Below are positions 7,196 to 7,941 of a DNA stretch of 7,941 bases, piece by piece (position 1 is the first letter of the stretch; each line of letters opens with the position of its first letter). The DNA lies in contig JAMPYH010000113.1 of NCBI GenBank assembly GCA_023700785.1, forward strand, positions 1-7,941, read 5' to 3'. Position numbers and translations under genes: made by a program. A model generated the notes under the pieces. It was not told the origin of the DNA and searched no databases. It worked only from the letters and a program-made list of their open reading frames with translations. The DNA comes from Candidatus Zixiibacteriota bacterium (lineage in GTDB: Bacteria; Zixibacteria; MSB-5A5; GN15; FEB-12).

Positions 7196-7941
7196 ATGAA
7201 ACGAGTTCTAACCTTTGCCCTCCTCGCCGCGGCCCTGCTCGGTTGCGGAACTTCCAGAGCCAAAAAGCCATCAATTGATCTACCGACACGATTTCCGGCG
7301 GCGGTCGTGGTGGAGCGTGAAATTACGGCGCCGGCAAGCGGTCAGCCGCTCAGGACCCCTACCGCGATGGCGACCGATTTTCGCGGCGACACGTATCTGT
7401 GCGATCAGGGGAATGACCGGATCGTCAAGTATAACAGCGCGCTTCAACCGATCGTCGATCGCGGCGGATTTGGCAGCCAGCCGGGCCTGTTTAATGATCC
7501 CCGCGCGATCACTGTGGATAACCAGCTGAATGTCTGGGTCTGTGACGGCGGGAACCGCCGGTTGGTTCGCCTTGACTCTGATCTGAATTATGTCGATGAG
7601 ATACGGTTCACCTCGACCGATGATCCGATGATGTTCGGCGTACCGTCGGGGATCGCGGCGACCAGCTACGGTTCGCTCTGGGTGTGCGATCTCGAACGGG
7701 ATCGCGTCGCGATATTTGACAATGTCGGACAATTCGAGAAGTTCGTCGGTGATTTCGGAGCGGGCGGGGGCCCGGTGCGCGACCCGGAAGGAGCCGCCGC
7801 GCAGGACGATGATCGCTTCTATATCTGCGACGCCGGCAATCGGCGCGTGATGGTGTACGATAGCTATGGCACCGATATCATGTCACTGAGCGATGACCAG
7901 ATGCGGTATCCAGTCGCGGTCGCCCTGGATAGACGACAGAC
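7196..7941 (+). CDS. Lipoprotein with NHL-type beta-propeller repeats (3' partial)
   Basis: The frame starts at ATG 7196 and stays open to the window end (248 complete codons), so the C terminus is missing. The start MKRVLTFALLAAALLGCG is a lipoprotein signal with lipobox LLGC, predicting lipidation at Cys17. The mature part has propeller blades with the NHL-like strand pattern: TYLCDQGNDRIVKYN (67), VWVCDGGNRRLVRLD (113), LWVCDLERDRVAIFD (161) and FYICDAGNRRVMVYD (208), spaced 47-48 residues. Classical NHL strands read YVADxGNxRIxxFD; here the Ala position is Cys in all four. NHL propellers usually bind proteins or ligands and some are enzymes; no active site is identifiable. There is no strong Shine-Dalgarno (ACCGGG only) and the gap to the previous stop is 5 nt, so translation is probably coupled. 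It would be membrane-anchored, possibly facing the periplasm or cell surface. Confidence 0.82.
   Translation, partial: MKRVLTFALLAAALLGCGTSRAKKPSIDLPTRFPAAVVVEREITAPASGQPLRTPTAMATDFRGDTYLCDQGNDRIVKYNSALQPIVDRGGFGSQPGLFNDPRAITVDNQLNVWVCDGGNRRLVRLDSDLNYVDEIRFTSTDDPMMFGVPSGIAATSYGSLWVCDLERDRVAIFDNVGQFEKFVGDFGAGGGPVRDPEGAAAQDDDRFYICDAGNRRVMVYDSYGTDIMSLSDDQMRYPVAVALDRRQ

Noticed and set aside
7215..7529. 104-codon plus-strand frame near the window end
   Set aside because: It is out of frame with the lipoprotein gene starting at 7196, whose signal peptide, lipobox and four regular blades explain this region better.
7280..7732. 150-codon minus-strand frame near the window end
   Set aside because: It is antisense to the NHL-like lipoprotein repeats and has no recognisable domain.

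Overview
The window reads as one dense plus-strand gene train from a GC-rich bacterium (mid-50s percent GC by eye). It most likely belongs to the Fibrobacteres-Chlorobi-Bacteroidetes (FCB) superphylum or an allied candidate phylum; candidate division Zixibacteria is my best guess. The basis is the combination of a PorV/PorQ-type outer-membrane barrel, a secreted M6 protease ending in a type IX secretion (T9SS) type A-like sorting domain, DUF5683-like envelope proteins and a lipoprotein beta-propeller. The phylum call is inference from gene content, not from a marker gene.

Layout: (1) 3-2186, 5'-truncated PorV/PorQ-like barrel carrying a helical region and a Reg_prop-type propeller with two LysM-like inserts; (2) 2207-5494, 1095-aa secreted M6-family metalloprotease with a VCBS/FG-GAP propeller and a C-terminal T9SS-like tail; (3) 5503-6393 and (4) 6393-7190, two adjacent paralogous exported DUF5683-like proteins; (5) 7196-7941, 3'-truncated lipoprotein with NHL-type propeller repeats. 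Gaps are 20, 8, -1 and 5 nt, so this looks like a single operon with translational coupling. No stretch over 20 nt lacks a gene. I see no promoter, terminator, RNA gene, mobile element or CRISPR array.

Working together (inference): every product is predicted to leave the cytoplasm. PorV is the known outer-membrane shuttle for T9SS cargo, and here a PorV-like barrel lies immediately upstream of a protease bearing a T9SS-like sorting tail, so the two may form a dedicated export pair. The DUF5683 pair and the lipoprotein propeller would be envelope accessories of unknown role. The most unusual item is the barrel gene, whose propeller appears to be interrupted by two LysM-like modules, which would place possible peptidoglycan-binding elements on an outer-membrane protein.
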